A stretch of DNA of 64,000 bases, taken from positions 372,001-436,000 of the forward strand of contig NZ_JACHLC010000003.1 in assembly GCF_014207845.1 (NCBI RefSeq). Direction: 5' to 3'. This document shows positions 34,013 to 41,833 of this stretch, in pieces. The notes below the pieces were generated by a model. The model had not been told where the DNA came from and ran no database searches. It saw nothing but the letters and a program-made list of their open reading frames with translations. Both the position numbers and the translations under genes were made by a program. The DNA is from Chryseobacterium shigense. Its GTDB lineage: Bacteria; Bacteroidota; Bacteroidia; Flavobacteriales; Weeksellaceae. How positions within the stretch are numbered: position 1 is the first letter of the stretch; every line of letters begins with the position of its first letter.

Positions 34013-34429
34013 ATGAAAAAAAAATTAAGCTTTATAATGCTGTGTCTTTCTGCAGTACTTTTTGCACAGCAAAACATCAGTGAAAAAAATCAGGTAGATA
34101 AGAAACTTGTAGGAATCTGGAAAGGTGAAGAAGATGACCAGCAGATTGCCGGAATGCATAAAAGCTGGATCATGCATCGTTCAGATGACGGGAGATTCCT
34201 CCTGCTGTTTGTTGCTGTACAGGATGGCAAGACTACAACTTTTACAGAAAGAGGGCAATGGTGGGTTGAAAATGGTAAGTTTTATGAGCTTCATAAAGAA
34301 GACGGTAAAACTGATGTTTATGACTATCAGGTTTTAGATAAAGATCATATCAAATTTAAAGCGGTTGAGATGTCTCTTGAGCAGAATAATGAAAATTATG
34401 AATTCATAGATACAAGAATGGAAGAATAA
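34013..34429 (+). CDS. Small secreted lipocalin-like protein
   Basis: The 138-residue product has a signal peptide (1-18, ending LFAQ) and a predicted beta-barrel with the motif KLVGIWKGE that often opens lipocalin-like domains of Bacteroidota. Ligand and role are unknown. Co-transcription with the lipoprotein gene is likely because of the five-base gap. Confidence 0.65.
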   Translation: MKKKLSFIMLCLSAVLFAQQNISEKNQVDKKLVGIWKGEEDDQQIAGMHKSWIMHRSDDGRFLLLFVAVQDGKTTTFTERGQWWVENGKFYELHKEDGKTDVYDYQVLDKDHIKFKAVEMSLEQNNENYEFIDTRMEE

Positions 34430-34453
34430 TTCTGTTCAGGTATATTAATATAA

Positions 34454-34494
34454 TAATGTAGCAGTTTTATCATAAATTGCTGCATTGTTTTTTT
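34454..34494 (+). terminator. Terminator-like hairpin after lipocalin-like gene
   Basis: AATGTAGCA / TGCTGCATT stem (one mismatch) followed by a run of T. The arms recall the TGTAACA-type repeats of the paa operon and may be a repeat copy acting as terminator. Confidence 0.6.
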
Positions 34495-34505
34495 ATTACT
34501 TTCCA

Positions 34506-35204
34506 ATGAAAACATTTGCTGATAAAGTTATAGAATTCAATATGAGCTTACAGTTCCCGGGAAATCTTCCCGATGGATTTGAAGTCATGAACCCGTATCT
34601 GGATAATCCGGAAACCATAACAGTCATGCAGGAATTTTACCATCAATATTATAATGATCTGAACCGGAGGAAATTCATCATCGGGATCAATCCCAGCCGG
34701 CATGGAGCAGGAGTTACCGGAGTTCCCTTTACCGACACCAAAAGACTTGAATCGGTCTGCGGAATCAAAATGCAATCGGCCCATACCCATGAAGTTTCTT
34801 CAGTTTTTGTCTATGATATGATTGCTGAATACGGCGGTGCGGAAGAATTCTATAAAGATATTTACATCAATTCACCTTTTCCGCTGGCTATTGTAAGAAA
34901 AACAAAAACAGGATGGCTGAATGCAAATTATTATGATGACAATAAACTTTTCAAGGCAGTAAAAGATTTTATGATAGATTCCCTGAAGAAGCATATCAGC
35001 ATGGGAGTGGACACTTCCGAAGTTTTTATCCTCGGTAAAAAGAATGCCGAATTTATTTCAGCACTGAACAAAGAAGCCCGGTTATTTGAAACCATGACTG
35101 TTCTTGAACATCCAAGATATATCCAGCAATACAAGACAAAAGAAAAGCAACTTTATATAGACAAATATATTTTAGCACTGAAAAAACAAAAATCCCCTGA
35201 ATAA
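34506..35204 (+). CDS. SMUG2-type uracil-DNA glycosylase family protein
   Basis: From ATG 34506 the protein has 232 residues. The motif GINPSRHGAGVTGVPFTDTK (about residues 64-83) is the UDG-superfamily active-site loop in the form typical of SMUG2/DUF4918 proteins of Bacteroidota, and the C-terminal LEHPRYIQQY carries the second, DNA-intercalating motif HPR. Such enzymes are thought to excise uracil or deaminated bases. It is a stand-alone gene. Confidence 0.85.
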   Translation: MKTFADKVIEFNMSLQFPGNLPDGFEVMNPYLDNPETITVMQEFYHQYYNDLNRRKFIIGINPSRHGAGVTGVPFTDTKRLESVCGIKMQSAHTHEVSSVFVYDMIAEYGGAEEFYKDIYINSPFPLAIVRKTKTGWLNANYYDDNKLFKAVKDFMIDSLKKHISMGVDTSEVFILGKKNAEFISALNKEARLFETMTVLEHPRYIQQYKTKEKQLYIDKYILALKKQKSPE

Positions 35205-35266
35205 TTCGGAGGATTTCTCATTTATGCATTAGAATCTTTTCGCGGCACAAATCACTTATAAAAATT

Positions 35267-36091
35267 TTATTTTTTGATGATTTTGGAAGATCCTGATGAT
35301 GTTTTAAGGATATAAACGCCATTCGGAAGTTCTGATAGATCTGCCTCATTGGTTCCTTTTTTCATTTCCAGGCCTTTCAGGAGCTTTCCGTCCTGACTGT
35401 AAAGTTCAGCCCGGGCATTATTATCTTCCGTTGTAATGGAAATAGGACCATTCGTAGGATTAGGATAAATACTCATTGCCTTTTTTGAAGAAACAGTTTC
35501 GTTTGTTGACAGTACAATACCGGAATCTTTTACCCAGGTGAAAGCGTCCAGCCCTGCATATCTGTAATTTCCGCCTAATGTTATCTGCAGCTGATCAATG
35601 ATGATATTTGAATAATTCTGGCCATTCAGGTTCGTAAGATCAATCAGGGTATATCCGTTCGAGGATGCTGTAGATGTTGTAAATCCTGTAGTTTTCGTTT
35701 GTGTGAATTTAGTTACGCCACTCAGCTTTCCTGTAACGGTTAAAGTTCCCGCTACCGCTAAATCCAGATTAAGAGCTGAAAGATAAATCCAGAATCTGTT
35801 TACTTTAAACAAATTAGATGTGGTTTTGATACTGAAAGACGGAGGTGATGCCGTATCATTGGAATTATCAATATACCTGTTGTCATTGCCTGTTCCGTTC
35901 CAGCCTGTTCCCGGATAATTTCCCTGGATGTCGAAAATCCCCACATGAGAAATGATATTAAAAATCACCCCGTTGTCTGTAAAACTGGCGCTTCCATGTG
36001 ACTCCGTTTCAAATTGCTCTGTACTGGTCTGCCCGAAAGAAAATAAAGATATGAACAGACTACAAATGGTTAAAAAAATAGTTCTTTTCAT
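35267..36091 (-). CDS. T9SS type A sorting-domain secreted protein
   Basis: The 274-residue protein has a signal peptide (1-20, ending FGQ), a central beta-rich carbohydrate-binding-like region of about 160 residues without known motif, and a C-terminal type A sorting domain that begins SIYPNPTNGPISI and ends ILKTSSGSSKIIKK. It should therefore be exported through the type IX machinery and anchored or released at the cell surface. It lies 27 bases after the tail-collar gene and is probably co-transcribed with it. Confidence 0.85.
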   Translation of the reverse strand: MKRTIFLTICSLFISLFSFGQTSTEQFETESHGSASFTDNGVIFNIISHVGIFDIQGNYPGTGWNGTGNDNRYIDNSNDTASPPSFSIKTTSNLFKVNRFWIYLSALNLDLAVAGTLTVTGKLSGVTKFTQTKTTGFTTSTASSNGYTLIDLTNLNGQNYSNIIIDQLQITLGGNYRYAGLDAFTWVKDSGIVLSTNETVSSKKAMSIYPNPTNGPISITTEDNNARAELYSQDGKLLKGLEMKKGTNEADLSELPNGVYILKTSSGSSKIIKK

Positions 36092-36118
36092 GATTTAGGT
36101 TTTAAAATAGGTTTGTTT

Positions 36119-36667
36119 TTAACTTCGCGGAGGATAAATTCCTTCAACGCAAATGATATAGTTTAGCCCTAAGTAAGGCGGCATATTATTCATCGGAAGA
36201 TTTTGTCCGATGTATGAGATAGATTTCGCATTAACAGCTGTATCCGGATCTGCCTGTACAAAACTTGGCACTGCATTAAAATCTCTTCCTACCTGTGTCC
36301 CGGTTATCGCAACGGAAGTGCTGGCTGAAGGCGTTGATACCGTTGCGTTCGCATTAGCAACTTTCAGTTGAAATCCCGCTCCGATACTAGGGATATTTTG
36401 TGCCAGGATTGTATTTTGTGTGGTTCCTGCAACTACGCCCAGAGGATAATATTCATTGGCATTTACATTTCCGGCCCCTAATGCCATACGGCCTTTCAGA
36501 TTAGGCAGTGCAAAAGTATCTATGCCGTTTCCTCCGTAAGTTGTTCCCAGGATGGAAAACAAAGCGCTGTTGTTTGAGATTCTTAACAGGCTTCCGTCAC
36601 AAAACATCCAGCCTCTTGGTGCAAAATTTCCTGCAAATAGTTTTACAATTCCAATGTACTCGTCCAT
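36119..36667 (-). CDS. Tail-collar domain protein (microcystin-dependent-protein family)
   Basis: The 182-residue protein has the phage tail collar signature: PRGWMFCDGSLLRISNNSALFSILGTTYGGNG-type residues at about 17-48, then DTFALPNLKGRMALGAGN, and a C-terminal MPPYLGLNYIICVEG. Stand-alone relatives (MdpB-like) occur outside phages. No other phage gene is near, and there is no signal peptide. The gene has a structured-looking leader that recurs in front of the large T9SS gene at 59294. Confidence 0.85.
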   Translation of the reverse strand: MDEYIGIVKLFAGNFAPRGWMFCDGSLLRISNNSALFSILGTTYGGNGIDTFALPNLKGRMALGAGNVNANEYYPLGVVAGTTQNTILAQNIPSIGAGFQLKVANANATVSTPSASTSVAITGTQVGRDFNAVPSFVQADPDTAVNAKSISYIGQNLPMNNMPPYLGLNYIICVEGIYPPRS

Positions 36668-36973
36668 GATAATAGTTTTTCAGTTATTAAATTTTCCTAC
36701 TCTGTTTTAGGCTTTTCGGATTCCGCCGGTGCTTGTTAGTTTTTTGATAAGTCAAAGGAACAACATATAAAAAGGCAGTACTAGAGTAGAAAACACCAAA
36801 TTGAAGACTCCGTATTTATACGTAATGAATGTCTTTATTTCCTGATGGATAAAGCGTTTTTAATACAGTAAGTACGTTATTTTATATGTGTATATAATAT
36901 GTAATTTGTGCCTGATAATTTTCTCTGTAAGAGCGGTATTTAGTATTTTTGTAAGAATCCAATTAAAATAAAA
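36668..36973. other. Divergent intergenic region, tail-collar gene / enoyl-CoA hydratase gene
   Basis: It contains the putative leader motif (36694-36725, minus strand) and, on the plus strand, a -7 element TATTTTTG at 36944-36951 for the hydratase gene. Nothing else is recognised. Confidence 0.5.
36694..36725 (-). promoter_or_regulatory. Conserved leader motif, copy 1
   Basis: Read on the minus strand: GGCGG-AA-TCCGAAAAGCCT, seven bases, then GAGTAGGAA, ending 27 bases before the tail-collar ATG. The CGG/CCG and GGC/GCC segments can pair. The same blocks in the same order lie ahead of the gene at 59294. Confidence 0.5.
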
Positions 36974-37738
36974 ATGAACGAATTCGTAGCATCAGAAATT
37001 AAAAACAATATCGCCGAAATTACATTCGGAACACTAAAAAGCAACTCACTTCCCGGAGCTATCCTGGAAAAACTGGCTAAGACCATTCTGGATGAAGGAG
37101 CTAAAGAAGAGGTAAAAGCCATATTAGTAAAAAGTGAAGGAGAAAAGGCATTCTGTGCAGGAGCAAGCTTTGATGAACTTTTAGCTATTGAAGAGCTGGA
37201 AGCATCTACTCAGTTTTTCGGGGGATTTGCCAAAGTTCTTAATGCAATGAGAAACTGCGGAAAAATAGTGGTGGTGAGAGTTCAGGGAAAAACAACCGGC
37301 GGAGGTGTTGGAATTGCCTGCGGTGCAGATTACTGTTTTGCTACTAAAGATTCAGCTTTGGCCCTTACAGAGATTAATTTAGGGATCGGGCCTTTCGTAA
37401 TCGGGCCTTATGTAGAAAGAAAAATTGGGAAATCACAGTTTTCTGCAATGGCTATTGATGCAGATTTCAGATCGGCAGAATGGGCAGAACAGCATAATAT
37501 TTACCATTCCGTATCCGAAAATATTGGAGAAATGGATGCTAAGCTGGAAAAATTCATGCAGACATTAGCTTCCAGAAGCAGTGATGCACTGGCTCTGATT
37601 AAAAAAGTATCCTGGGAAGGAACAGAACATTTCAATGAACTGATGCCGGCAAGAATCCACATGAGTGCAAGCTTAATTCTTGAAGATTCTGCCAAGAAAA
37701 ATATTGAATCTATTAAAGAAAGATTAAGAGTAAAATAA
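36974..37738 (+). CDS. Enoyl-CoA hydratase/isomerase family protein
   Basis: A 254-residue crotonase-fold protein: AFCAGASFDEL supplies the oxyanion-hole region and TGGGVGIACGADYCFA the central helix. The first catalytic glutamate of true hydratases (GGCEL type) is replaced (GGGVGIA), whereas the second is kept in LTEINLGIGP. It is likely to act on acyl-CoA, but it may not be a classic hydratase. The phenylacetate operon lacks PaaF, so this gene 4 kb away is a candidate substitute; nothing else links them. Confidence 0.85.
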   Translation: MNEFVASEIKNNIAEITFGTLKSNSLPGAILEKLAKTILDEGAKEEVKAILVKSEGEKAFCAGASFDELLAIEELEASTQFFGGFAKVLNAMRNCGKIVVVRVQGKTTGGGVGIACGADYCFATKDSALALTEINLGIGPFVIGPYVERKIGKSQFSAMAIDADFRSAEWAEQHNIYHSVSENIGEMDAKLEKFMQTLASRSSDALALIKKVSWEGTEHFNELMPARIHMSASLILEDSAKKNIESIKERLRVK

Positions 37739-37760
37739 ATTATTTAGCCATAATAATACG

Positions 37761-37787
37761 GCCGCTGATAGTTTCAGCGGCTTTTTT
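37761..37787 (+). terminator. Terminator after enoyl-CoA hydratase gene
   Basis: GCCGCTGA / TCAGCGGC stem, five-base loop, then TTTTTT. Confidence 0.85.
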
Positions 37788-37829
37788 ATGGATTACATCA
37801 GAAAACCTGACTAATTTTAAAAAAAATAA

Positions 37830-37871
37830 TTGGTGGATTAAAAATAAATTATAACTTTGTAATTCAAAGTT
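37830..37871 (+). promoter_or_regulatory. Promoter with palindromic operator, copy 1
   Basis: TTG (37830-37832), 19 bases, then the perfect -7 element TAACTTTG (37852-37859). The -7 element is half of the perfect palindrome AACTTTG-TAATT-CAAAGTT (37853-37871) seven bases before the ATG of the next gene. Copy 2 lies at 39432-39450. The winged-helix regulator at 39120 is the likely ligand. Confidence 0.65.
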
Positions 37872-37877
37872 CTTTTT

Positions 37878-38495
37878 ATGGATTCGAAAAACTATCACGA
37901 AGACTTATCCCATATCCGTTCCATGATGGAGCGGTCTTCCAGATTTATTTCACTGAGTGGACTGTCCGGAGTATTTGCCGGATTGGCAGCACTAATTGGT
38001 GCCGGATATGTATATTTTGTTTTCCAGAGGGAAGGAATCAACTACTTAGATGGAGACAGGAACTTTTTCGGCCCGGCATTGGTCAAAGAACTGGTGCTTA
38101 CTGGAACTGTGATTTTACTGACTGCTTTACTCAGCGGATATATTTTTACAGCCAATAAAAGTAAAAAGAAAGGACAAAAGATCTGGGATGCCACAACCAG
38201 ACGTTTGCTTCTAACCTTTGCCGTTCCTTTGGTAACGGGAGGAATTTTCTGCCTTGCGCTTCTTTTTCATCACCTGTTTGTATGGATTGCACCGGCTACA
38301 CTGATTTTTTATGGAATTGCTCTCGTTAGCGCAGAACGATATACTTTGACGGACATTAAATACCTTGGATATTGCCAGATCATTCTGGGACTGATTTCAC
38401 TGTTCTTCTTGGGATGGGGCCTGTTATTCTGGACCATTGGTTTTGGAGTTCTGCATATTGTATATGGATTGATTATGCATAAAAAATATAAGTAA
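37878..38495 (+). CDS. Integral membrane protein, first gene of regulator cluster
   Basis: The 205-residue protein begins with a soluble stretch of about 30 residues (MDSKNYHEDLSHIRSMMERS) and has six hydrophobic segments. No catalytic motif is visible. Proteins of this plan often precede small winged-helix regulators in Bacteroidota. Its stop codon directly abuts the next ATG, so the genes are co-translated. Confidence 0.75.
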   Translation: MDSKNYHEDLSHIRSMMERSSRFISLSGLSGVFAGLAALIGAGYVYFVFQREGINYLDGDRNFFGPALVKELVLTGTVILLTALLSGYIFTANKSKKKGQKIWDATTRRLLLTFAVPLVTGGIFCLALLFHHLFVWIAPATLIFYGIALVSAERYTLTDIKYLGYCQIILGLISLFFLGWGLLFWTIGFGVLHIVYGLIMHKKYK

Positions 38496-39113
38496 ATGAA
38501 TAAAACCCTCAAATACTTTCTTATTGCTCTTTGTGCAGTCGGTGGATTATTTTTGATCGGTTTTATTATAATGGTTTTAATGATTGGTTTCGCATTTGGA
38601 AGTTTTGACAAGGGCTATTCGGTTTCTGAGTTAAAAGAGGAATATTACTCTAAAGAAGTTGAAATTAAAGAACTGGTAAATTATTATAACACAATTAAAC
38701 CCAAAAATTGTTCTGTAGATATAGAATTTAAAAATGATAAGATCCTTGAGAGATTAACAGTAATTTCTAAAGATTCATCAAATGAAATAATTTATCAGGA
38801 ATGGGATATAAACTCCAATGTTTTACAGACAGAAAAACTTAAAAATTTAGTAGGATGGAGTGAGCGCGAAATTACGGGTTTAAAAAGTAAACTGGATCAG
38901 GCAAACTGCATTTCTATAGAAGAAGGAGAGCCTTTGAAAATTGGTTTCAAGAGAAGCGGGATGGGAATGTTTTCTTTTAATATTTTCCAGGAAGCGAGAA
39001 CTAACCGGGATGAATATAATAATAACTGCGAATATATCCTAGTAAATAAATATTTAGCTCTTCAATATGGAGGAGGAGCAATTGGACCTCAGTGTTTTCC
39101 AGATAAGAATTAA
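38496..39113 (+). CDS. Single-pass membrane-anchored hypothetical protein
   Basis: A 205-residue protein with one N-terminal membrane helix (about residues 8-32) and an extracytoplasmic domain of about 165 residues with two cysteine pairs (KNCSVDI, ANCISIEE, NNCEYI, PQCFPD). I do not recognise the fold. It sits between the membrane protein and the regulator, six bases before the latter. Confidence 0.65.
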   Translation: MNKTLKYFLIALCAVGGLFLIGFIIMVLMIGFAFGSFDKGYSVSELKEEYYSKEVEIKELVNYYNTIKPKNCSVDIEFKNDKILERLTVISKDSSNEIIYQEWDINSNVLQTEKLKNLVGWSEREITGLKSKLDQANCISIEEGEPLKIGFKRSGMGMFSFNIFQEARTNRDEYNNNCEYILVNKYLALQYGGGAIGPQCFPDKN

Positions 39114-39119
39114 AAAATT

Positions 39120-39410
39120 ATGATTAAAATAAATCAACTCAACAAAGAATTCGAAAGCCGCGTAAGATTGGGCATTATGTCCGTTCTTATGGTCAACGAC
39201 TGGGTTGATTTTTCTGAAATGAAAAACCTTTTAGACATTACAGACGGTAATCTCGCAAGTCATAGCAATGCTCTGGAAAAAGCAGGATATATTGAAGTGA
39301 AAAAAGAATTTGTAGGGAAAAAGCCCAAAACTTCATACCGTGTAACACAGAATGGCAGAACAGCCTTTAATGAGCATCTGGATGCACTTGAAAAATTATT
39401 GGGGCGATAG
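39120..39410 (+). CDS. Winged-helix transcriptional regulator (HTH_34 type)
   Basis: The 96-residue protein is a single winged helix: RVRLGIMSVLMVNDWVDFSE, LLDITDGNLASHSNALEKAG (recognition helix) and the wing KKEFVGKKPKTSYRVTQNGR. Such minimal regulators usually bind palindromes as dimers. Two copies of ACTTTG-N5-CAAAGT, one ahead of 37878 and one ahead of 39477, bracket its own transcription unit, which suggests autoregulation and control of the following genes. Confidence 0.88.
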   Translation: MIKINQLNKEFESRVRLGIMSVLMVNDWVDFSEMKNLLDITDGNLASHSNALEKAGYIEVKKEFVGKKPKTSYRVTQNGRTAFNEHLDALEKLLGR

Positions 39411-39431
39411 ATCCTATATTTTTTTGAAAAT

Positions 39432-39450
39432 TAACTTTGAGATACAAAGT
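39432..39450 (+). promoter_or_regulatory. Promoter -7 element with palindromic operator, copy 2
   Basis: TAACTTTG (39432-39439) is a perfect -7 element and again forms the left half of a palindrome, ACTTTG-AGATA-CAAAGT (39434-39450). No -33 TTTG is found at 19 bases, so this promoter may be weaker or need an activator. Confidence 0.55.
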
Positions 39451-39476
39451 ACTTTATAAAATAAAAATTAAATAAA

Positions 39477-39767
39477 ATGATGACAACAAGACAAAAAACA
39501 TTCACAATTTATGCTCTTCCACCGGTTTTACTGTGTATTCCGCTGGTGGGAAATCTAATATCTAAAGAAGTCAACTGGTCAGCTTCGGATTTTCTGATTG
39601 CCGGAGCATTACTTTTTACAACAGCATTTCTGATCAACCTGGTCAGAAGCAAAATCAAAAAACAAGGCCAGAGAATCCTGATCTGCGCTTTCATTCTGAT
39701 AGTTGTTGCATTGATCTGGATTGAATTGGCAGTAGGGATTTTCGGAAGTCCGTTTGCCGGAAGTTAA
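39477..39767 (+). CDS. Small membrane protein (3 TM)
   Basis: A 96-residue hydrophobic protein with three membrane segments (about residues 12-28, 36-56 and 66-88). Two consecutive ATG codons open the frame. Function is unknown; it directly follows operator copy 2 and precedes the phosphoesterase gene by 18 bases. Confidence 0.7.
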   Translation: MMTTRQKTFTIYALPPVLLCIPLVGNLISKEVNWSASDFLIAGALLFTTAFLINLVRSKIKKQGQRILICAFILIVVALIWIELAVGIFGSPFAGS

Positions 39768-39785
39768 ACGGATCTTATTTAACGT

Positions 39786-40625
39786 ATGACAAGAAAAGAA
39801 TTCATTAAAAGATTGATGCAGATTTCAGTAATTGGAGCTTTCCCTGCATTATATTCCTGGCAGGTAGAACCTTTCTGGGTAGAATTTGTCCGGAGAAAAC
39901 TACCGGTTAAAAACCTGCCGGAAGCTTTGGAAGGGAAGATACTCATGCAGATATCGGATCTACATGTTGGTGACCGTTTCGACTGGAATTTCCTGATTGA
40001 TTCCTTTCAAAAAGCCCAAAAGCTCCATCCTGATTTTGTAGTGTATACCGGAGATTTTGTGAATCACGGTACCGAAGAAGAACAGGAAGACCTGAAAAAA
40101 GTAATGGAACATGCGGTTCACGGAAAGCTGGGAACTTTCGGAATTCTTGGAAATCACGACTATGGAAAAAACTGGGATGACACGGAATGCTCTGAAAATG
40201 TTTCAGATATTCTCGAAAGCTTCGGAATCAGTATGCTTAAAAACAACAGTGAAGAAAGTTACGGACTCAATTTCATAGGATTCGAAGATCTGTGGTCTCC
40301 TAATTTTTACCCGATGGAAGTCATGAAAAATTATGACCCTTCAAAAGCCAATATCATACTCTGCCATAATCCGGATGCCTGCGACAGGGATATATGGAAT
40401 GGCTATCAGGGATGGATTCTGAGTGGGCACACTCACGGAGGACAGTGCAGGATTCCGGGAATCATCACACCCATACTTCCCGTTGAAAATAAAAAATATG
40501 TGTCCGGGGAAATAGATCTTCAGGATGGAAGGATGCTGTACATCAACCGCGCCATAGGGCATTCCTTCCAGATAAGATTTATGGTACGCCCGGAAATTAC
40601 CCTTTTTACTTTAACTCAAGCTTAA
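39786..40625 (+). CDS. Membrane-associated metallophosphoesterase (YkuE/YaeI-like)
   Basis: The 279-residue protein has an N-terminal hydrophobic segment (residues 10-28) and the complete calcineurin-like motif set: DLHVGD, TGDFVNHG, GNHDYG, CHNPDA and SGHTHGGQ. Relatives of this size are periplasm- or membrane-facing phosphodiesterases, some acting on UDP-2,3-diacylglucosamine-like or lipid substrates. The substrate cannot be inferred here. It is in the middle of the regulated cluster. Confidence 0.88.
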   Translation: MTRKEFIKRLMQISVIGAFPALYSWQVEPFWVEFVRRKLPVKNLPEALEGKILMQISDLHVGDRFDWNFLIDSFQKAQKLHPDFVVYTGDFVNHGTEEEQEDLKKVMEHAVHGKLGTFGILGNHDYGKNWDDTECSENVSDILESFGISMLKNNSEESYGLNFIGFEDLWSPNFYPMEVMKNYDPSKANIILCHNPDACDRDIWNGYQGWILSGHTHGGQCRIPGIITPILPVENKKYVSGEIDLQDGRMLYINRAIGHSFQIRFMVRPEITLFTLTQA

Positions 40626-40635
40626 TATTATACCT

Positions 40636-40929
40636 ATGAAAAATGATGAAATTATACATACCGGAAAATGTACTTTCTGGCTCTTCTTTATCCTCGGGAA
40701 TATCTGTCTTTTCGGCTATTTAATAACAGGAAACGGCAGCTTTGCAGGTGGAGGTTTTATGCTTTTAATTTTCGGAACCATTATCAACCTGCTTCTTGTG
40801 ATTGGATTGTTAATTTACGGAATTGCCAGCAGATCTAAACTTAATGCATGCCTTAAAGCAATAGGTTTGCTCACAATCAATATTCCCATAGCATACGTCT
40901 ATGCCGTAATAGGACTTAGCCTTAATTAA
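40636..40929 (+). CDS. Small membrane protein (3 TM)
   Basis: A 97-residue protein with three hydrophobic segments (about residues 13-30, 34-60 and 72-94). It resembles the 104-residue protein at 41437 in size, topology and closing NIPxxxxY motif (INIPIAYVYAVIGLSL versus MNIPVTILYLLIIFNF), so the two are probably paralogues flanking the Coq4-like gene. Function unknown. Confidence 0.68.
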   Translation: MKNDEIIHTGKCTFWLFFILGNICLFGYLITGNGSFAGGGFMLLIFGTIINLLLVIGLLIYGIASRSKLNACLKAIGLLTINIPIAYVYAVIGLSLN

Positions 40930-40941
40930 AAATAATACATT

Positions 40942-41427
40942 ATGAAAAAAATACGTGTTCAGTTTCTGCTTTTTGTGTACAATAAAACTCAAAAGCTTTA
41001 CAGAAAATACTTTAAAAAGAAAAAAAGACAATGGCAGTTCAATGAAGAGCAGCTGCTGAAATTCCAGGAAGATTCACTGGGAAGAAAGCTGGGAGAATTC
41101 TACAAAAAACATGGATTTTCAATGATCCCCAAAATGGAAAACCATGATGTGCACCACCTGATCACAGGATGCGGAACCCAGTTCGAAGACGAGGTAGCCA
41201 TGCAATACCTTCTTCTCGGAAACGGCAAACTGAATGCCCACCTCCTTGCCGCAGTTGTACTGGGAACTCTTATCCTTCCGGAATATCTGAAACTGTACAT
41301 GAAAGCATACCGAAAAGGACAAAGTATGAAACCCTTCTATCACTGGGACTTTGAAAGCCTGCTGTGGCAGAACTTCGATCACCTGAAAGATTATATCCAG
41401 CAGAAGGAACCAACAGTATTGTTTTAA
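40942..41427 (+). CDS. Coq4-like protein
   Basis: The 161-residue protein contains HDVHHLITGCGTQFEDE (residues 69-85), an exact fit to the HDxxH-x11-E zinc-binding motif of the Coq4 family, followed by a helical region as in that family. In eukaryotes Coq4 acts in ubiquinone biosynthesis, recently linked to ring decarboxylation/hydroxylation. Flavobacteria use menaquinone, so the role here must be different or a related lipid-ring chemistry. The N-terminus is strongly basic (KKKKRQW). It lies 12 bases behind one small membrane protein gene and 9 before its paralogue. Confidence 0.78.
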   Translation: MKKIRVQFLLFVYNKTQKLYRKYFKKKKRQWQFNEEQLLKFQEDSLGRKLGEFYKKHGFSMIPKMENHDVHHLITGCGTQFEDEVAMQYLLLGNGKLNAHLLAAVVLGTLILPEYLKLYMKAYRKGQSMKPFYHWDFESLLWQNFDHLKDYIQQKEPTVLF

Positions 41428-41436
41428 TCAGCCAGT

Positions 41437-41751
41437 ATGAAAAAAATAAAATTCAGTAAGCTCGGCAGGGACGTTTTCCTCTCTTCGTTTTTATTGGGAA
41501 CACTGCTGTTGCTTGTCTTTCTGATCACGAAAGCATATTATCTGTTAGTGATAGGATTTTATTTTGTAGTCACTACAGCCATAGTCAATATGCTTGTCTT
41601 ACTGCATGAGCTTATAGAGTTTCTGAATGATATTCCAAATAAAAAAGCTTCCGGAAACTCTGTACTGCTTCTTCTGATGAATATTCCCGTGACTATACTT
41701 TATCTATTGATCATTTTTAATTTCGGTTTATCAATGTTTCATTCGCAATAA
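41437..41751 (+). CDS. Small membrane protein (3 TM), paralogue of 40636
   Basis: A 104-residue protein with three hydrophobic segments (about 15-32, 36-62 and 78-100). See the entry at 40636 for the shared closing motif. It follows the Coq4-like gene directly. Function unknown. Confidence 0.68.
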   Translation: MKKIKFSKLGRDVFLSSFLLGTLLLLVFLITKAYYLLVIGFYFVVTTAIVNMLVLLHELIEFLNDIPNKKASGNSVLLLLMNIPVTILYLLIIFNFGLSMFHSQ

Positions 41752-41833
41752 CATATCTGATAGCCAATCTTTAAATCATTCAATTCTTTAATTTTTAAAT
41801 TATTGAATTTCCCAATCTTCAAATTTTAAAACT

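Noticed and set aside
36119-36667. Tail-collar gene as sign of a prophage
   Set aside because: No integrase, capsid, portal, terminase or lysis gene is in the neighbourhood and flanking genes are ordinary chromosomal genes.
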